This document shows positions 63,287-64,000 of a DNA stretch of 64,000 bases, one piece after another. The DNA comes from JAAYCI01 sp964370045 (lineage in GTDB: Bacteria > Bacillota > Clostridia > Oscillospirales > Ruminococcaceae): the NCBI GenBank assembly GCA_964370045.1, contig CAYJGZ010000007.1, positions 44,658-108,657 on the forward strand, written 5' to 3'. A program made the position numbers and the translations under genes. Within the stretch, counting starts at the first letter, position 1, and every line of letters begins with the position of its first letter. The notes below the pieces were generated by a model. The model worked only from the letters and a program-made list of their open reading frames with translations, searched no databases and was not told the DNA's origin.

Positions 63287-63400
63287 CAACTATGAGCAAC
63301 GCAGTGATTTAGTTTTTTGCTATATCCCCGCCTACGGCGGGGGATATAGCGCTTTCTTCTTGCGCTTAACATTTTCTAAATCACTTGTATGCACCACTCT
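63287..63400. repeat. Intergenic repeat family B, copy 4
   Basis: AGTGATTTAG at the left, core hairpin TATATCCCCGCC/GGCGGGGATATA, and CTAAATCACTTG at the right. It immediately follows the znuA stop and may terminate or attenuate transcription into znuC. Confidence 0.65.
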
Positions 63401-63403
63401 TTT

Positions 63404-64000
63404 TTATGCACTGCCCAGCGCCTGCCTTAACACCTCAAGGTTTTGCTGCATCACCGAAAGGTAGCTAAGACCCTCCTCAAGGTCCTGCTGTGTCACAGAC
63501 TGCAAAGAGTTCATCATGAGCGTGGTGCGCTCGGGATTTTGGGAGGCTTCTATGATTGTCTGTGCAAGCGCCTCGTTCTGGCCGTCGGTGGTGAGTATAT
63601 ACTCTGCGCCCACTTCGTCCGCCCTGCCTGCAAGGTAGGTGACTGTCTCAAAGCTCGCCTCCGTCTCGGCAGAGCAGCCGTCAAATGCGGCGTAGTAATC
63701 TATGCCATAGTCGCCCAGCAGGTAGTGAAAGGGGAAGCGGTCGCCAAAAATCATCGTGGTTTTTGCGGAGGCTTCCACCGCCGCTTTGTACTCCTCGTGC
63801 AGTGCGTCGAGCTTGTCTATGTAGCTTTGGGCGTTATCCTCGTAGGTATCATCGCCCGCCTCGTTCATGTCGCCCAGGATGTCCGCAAGCTCCTCGCAAA
63901 TTTCAATCGCATTCTCCAGCGAAAGCCACACATGCTCGTCATACTCGCTGTGGTCGTGCCCCTCGTGCGCATCATCGGTGTGGCTCTCGTCCTCATCGTG
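63404..64000 (-). CDS. znuA: Zinc-binding lipoprotein/adhesin ZnuA-like (5' part beyond the window)
   Basis: The frame runs off the right edge; the last ~199 residues are visible. The edge region is a His/Asp-rich loop (HEGHDHSEYDEHVWLSLENA), typical of the zinc-binding ZnuA loop plus the following metal-ligand His. FPFHYLLGDYGIDYYAAFDGCSAETEASFETVT is the second metal-ligand block, and AEYILTTDGQNEALAQTII follows the family pattern. It captures extracellular Zn2+ for ZnuBC. It is separated from znuC by 425 bp filled with two repeat elements. Confidence 0.9.
   Translation of the reverse strand, partial: HDEDESHTDDAHEGHDHSEYDEHVWLSLENAIEICEELADILGDMNEAGDDTYEDNAQSYIDKLDALHEEYKAAVEASAKTTMIFGDRFPFHYLLGDYGIDYYAAFDGCSAETEASFETVTYLAGRADEVGAEYILTTDGQNEALAQTIIEASQNPERTTLMMNSLQSVTQQDLEEGLSYLSVMQQNLEVLRQALGSA

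Overview
This window looks like a chromosomal contig of an anaerobic, Gram-positive-type clostridial bacterium, possibly an uncultured gut Clostridia lineage. The evidence is a one-polypeptide pyruvate:ferredoxin oxidoreductase, a block resembling the Bacillus yaaO-yaaQ-holB-yaaT region (amino acid decarboxylase, c-di-AMP receptor DarA, HolB, YaaT), a GGGtGRT protein with its NifU-like partner, many lipoprotein signal peptides and strong AGGAGG ribosome binding sites. TTG, GTG and one CTG start are inferred from ribosome binding site placement. No taxon can be assigned from the sequence alone. A run of exactly 100 N (61892-61991) marks an assembly gap inside a tandem repeat.

Layout. 1-15,050 (+): a surface-glycan region with the 3' part of a YfhO-type membrane protein, then neuB, neuC, two Gfo/Idh oxidoreductases and a neuA-like cytidylyltransferase (a nonulosonic, sialic-like acid pathway), then hemW, rfbC, two large tandem-domain GT2 glycosyltransferases, a YcxB-like protein and a flavoprotein with a CTG start. 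15,100-22,240 (-): a type IV pilus-like operon (transglutaminase lipoprotein, PilC/GspF, three pilin-like membrane proteins, a coiled-coil membrane protein, PilT) followed by a SARP/BTAD regulator. 22,550-25,560: tRNA-Lys, a GNAT acetyltransferase, HflX and tRNA-Thr. 25,570-30,620 (-): yaaT, holB, darA, a decarboxylase and a rhomboid-like protein. 31,200-36,800: ilvE, a lipoprotein, a DinJ/YafQ-type toxin-antitoxin pair, and an MBOAT acyltransferase with its SGNH partner. 37,020-40,592 (-): nifJ. 40,980-44,282 (+): NUDIX, MYG1 and a GIY-YIG/methyltransferase fusion. 44,538-47,660: a MATE exporter and an ArsR/metal-permease operon. 47,870-56,284: a lipoprotein and two large, convergent c-di-GMP proteins. 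56,690-58,734 (-): a GGGtGRT/NifU-like pair with a broken partial duplicate. 59,106-64,000: RhuM, then a zinc-uptake block on the minus strand (znuA partial, znuC with a long repeat tail, znuB, lipoprotein).

The most unusual things are small and repeated. A 161-bp MITE-like inverted-repeat element occurs in three full copies and one internally deleted copy, and its TA-G border forms the stop codon of three genes. A second intergenic family of about 115 bp carries a palindromic terminator-like core. A 163-bp element with long inverted ends splits a duplicated gene end. Three 16-bp palindromes sit exactly 63 bp apart before hemW. The zinc ABC ATPase carries a Cys/His-containing tail built of 30-residue repeats.
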